Of a stretch of 64,000 bases of DNA, positions 63,801-64,000 are shown in pieces. The notes beneath the pieces were generated by a model. The model saw only the letters and a program-made list of their open reading frames with translations. It ran no database searches and was not told where the DNA came from. Origin of the DNA: Corella eumyota (Eukaryota > Chordata > Ascidiacea > Phlebobranchia > Corellidae). The translations under genes were made by a program, and so were the position numbers. Every line of letters starts with the position of its first letter. Within the stretch, counting starts at the first letter, position 1. The DNA lies in the NCBI GenBank assembly GCA_963082875.1, contig OY720103.1, positions 10,788,001-10,852,000 on the forward strand, written 5' to 3'.

Positions 63801-63816
63801 CGCTGGTCTTAGAGAT
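48829..63816 (-). CDS. Giant unrecognised protein with C-terminal membrane region (5' end outside the window)
   Basis: 26 exons on the minus strand: 63627-63816, 62457-63149, 61820-61983, 60142-61469, 57839-59811, 57571-57664, 57315-57381, 56787-56999, 56520-56633, 55955-56133, 55537-55654, 55318-55453, 55047-55191, 54720-54894, 54238-54397, 53671-53871, 53425-53520, 52640-52750, 52308-52530, 52025-52173, 50652-51940, 50303-50382, 50019-50137, 49616-49769, 49123-49523, 48829-49028. They join in one frame for 8772 bases (2923 residues plus stop); more exons must lie right of the window. The 61-kb end has Pro-rich and acidic parts; 60142-61469 is mostly helical; 57839-59811 is disordered with recurring vicinal Cys (YCCKK, DCCSK, NCCKE, LCCKE); 52025-54894 has a repeated helical motif; 49616-50137 carries hydrophobic stretches (AVAQTLLSLLALGSIIYSLL, YLLLSAIPIAVLTFGLILEP); a polar tail of about 200 residues follows. 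The acceptor at 52750 is the least certain. Family and function are unknown. Confidence 0.75.
52830..53225. repeat. Degenerate minisatellite (AAAATTGGTTACTGGTGCTTTT type)
   Basis: About a dozen imperfect units of roughly 20-35 bp containing TTGGTTACTGGT and TTTTTAAAAA in an intron of the giant gene. Confidence 0.8.
53877..54190. repeat. 22-bp minisatellite, about 14 units
   Basis: Unit CAGAATAAGTTTGCTTAAAT plus GG, nearly identical from unit to unit. It fills most of the intron at 53872-54237 of the giant gene and begins within about 6 bases of the downstream exon's acceptor, so on the coding strand the last unit supplies the tract before the AG. Confidence 0.9.
56190..56450. repeat. GGTAATGGTACTGG-type simple repeat
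   Basis: An intron of the giant gene rich in GGTAATGGT, GGTACTGGT and GGTTATGGT. On the minus strand it yields runs of His, Tyr and Gln codons that are not a gene. Confidence 0.8.
57203..57303. repeat. 37-bp tandem repeat, three units
   Basis: Unit ATTTATCTTGTGACATTGTA with TGCTATTGCAAGC repeated three times almost perfectly, just beside the exon at 57315. Confidence 0.85.
59928..60060 (-). repeat. Interspersed repeat B, reversed
   Basis: GGCATTTTAATTGTTGTAAT, GGTCACAACTCTTAACTAAT, GCACCACAAATGGCAGTTTT, GTAGGCCTATAAATTGGACA. Intron of the giant gene. Confidence 0.65.
62228..62395 (-). repeat. Interspersed repeat B, reversed
   Basis: GTTACTAGTCGATAGCTC, AGCATTTTAATTGTCATAAA, CAACTCTTAACTAATATTTG, CACCACAAATGGCAGTTTTA, CCCTATAAATTGGACATA. 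The outer end matches the end of the copy near 17480 (CTATCAACTAGTAATAC, complementary strand), so this may be a true terminus. Confidence 0.65.
63287..63525 (+). repeat. SINE with internal deletion and expanded tail
   Basis: CAGCAGTGTGGTGTAGTGGT head, ATGCTGTAGCAACCTTAAGT, then directly ACTGGGTCAGGGTAATAAAT. The tail unit AAAATGAGGATAAATAAGTA is repeated about three times. Intron between the first two visible exons of the giant gene. Confidence 0.75.
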
Positions 63817-64000
63817 CTGGAGGAAGAGGACTCAGGAGTTAGGAGCAAAAATAAGGACGAGTAATAAAAAAATAAGTGAGTTTATATTTTCTGTTTTATT
63901 AAATATTTAAGAAAGTAAACCAAGATACAATAGTTCAACCTAAAGTTTTTGTCTTAGGATAAAAATATTTTAAATATTTTTTATAAAAGTTTCTAGTAAT

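Overview
The window looks like nuclear DNA of a tunicate, most likely Ciona. It is AT-rich (introns and spacers are poly-A/T rich), its genes have many short GT-AG introns, its proteins are close to vertebrate families, and it is sprinkled with a tRNA-derived SINE of about 280 bp that ends in an A-rich tail. The species call is inference from gene structure and repeats; no alignment was run. I saw no retrovirus-like or LTR element.

Layout, left to right. (1) 1-3851, minus: two tandem copies of a small secreted gene made of signal peptide, nine Gly-X-Y triplets and an F5/8-type C (discoidin) domain; the left copy runs off the window. (2) 5392-7430, minus: a five-exon type I membrane protein that aligns along its whole length with collectrin (CLTRN/TMEM27), the family that also gave ACE2 its C-terminal part. 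(3) 8450-12396, minus: 13-exon DUS2, a tRNA dihydrouridine synthase with a C-terminal dsRNA-binding domain. (4) 12972-23916, plus: two tandem mitochondrial succinate-semialdehyde dehydrogenase genes (ALDH5A1 type) sharing every splice site except one intron that only the first copy has. (5) 24802-27035, minus: secreted protein of 16 EGF-like repeats, nearly all in a single exon. (6) 27699-30938, minus: two unrecognised genes, one a membrane-anchored coiled-coil protein and one a small basic protein. (7) 32033-32938, plus: single-exon TATDN1. (8) 33933-41010, plus: AMPK gamma subunit (PRKAG) with four CBS domains; its tenth intron holds a 1.4-kb foldback element and its 3' flank has 13 copies of TGACGTCA in 369 bp. 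(9) 44511-47601, plus: cytosolic-type creatine kinase with two homologous alternative first exons and a possible third. (10) 48829-63816, minus: one very large gene, 26 exons in the window and still open at its 5' end, giving at least 2923 residues with a C-terminal membrane region. I do not recognise it.

The genes do not form an evident pathway. Creatine kinase and AMPK gamma are both cellular energy genes, but their closeness may be chance. The strongest novelty candidates are the giant gene with its internal repeats and recurring vicinal cysteines, the free-standing collectrin-like gene, the TGACGTCA cluster, and the creatine-kinase alternative first exons. Exon borders were placed by hand from GT-AG signals, reading phase and family similarity, so single borders could be off.
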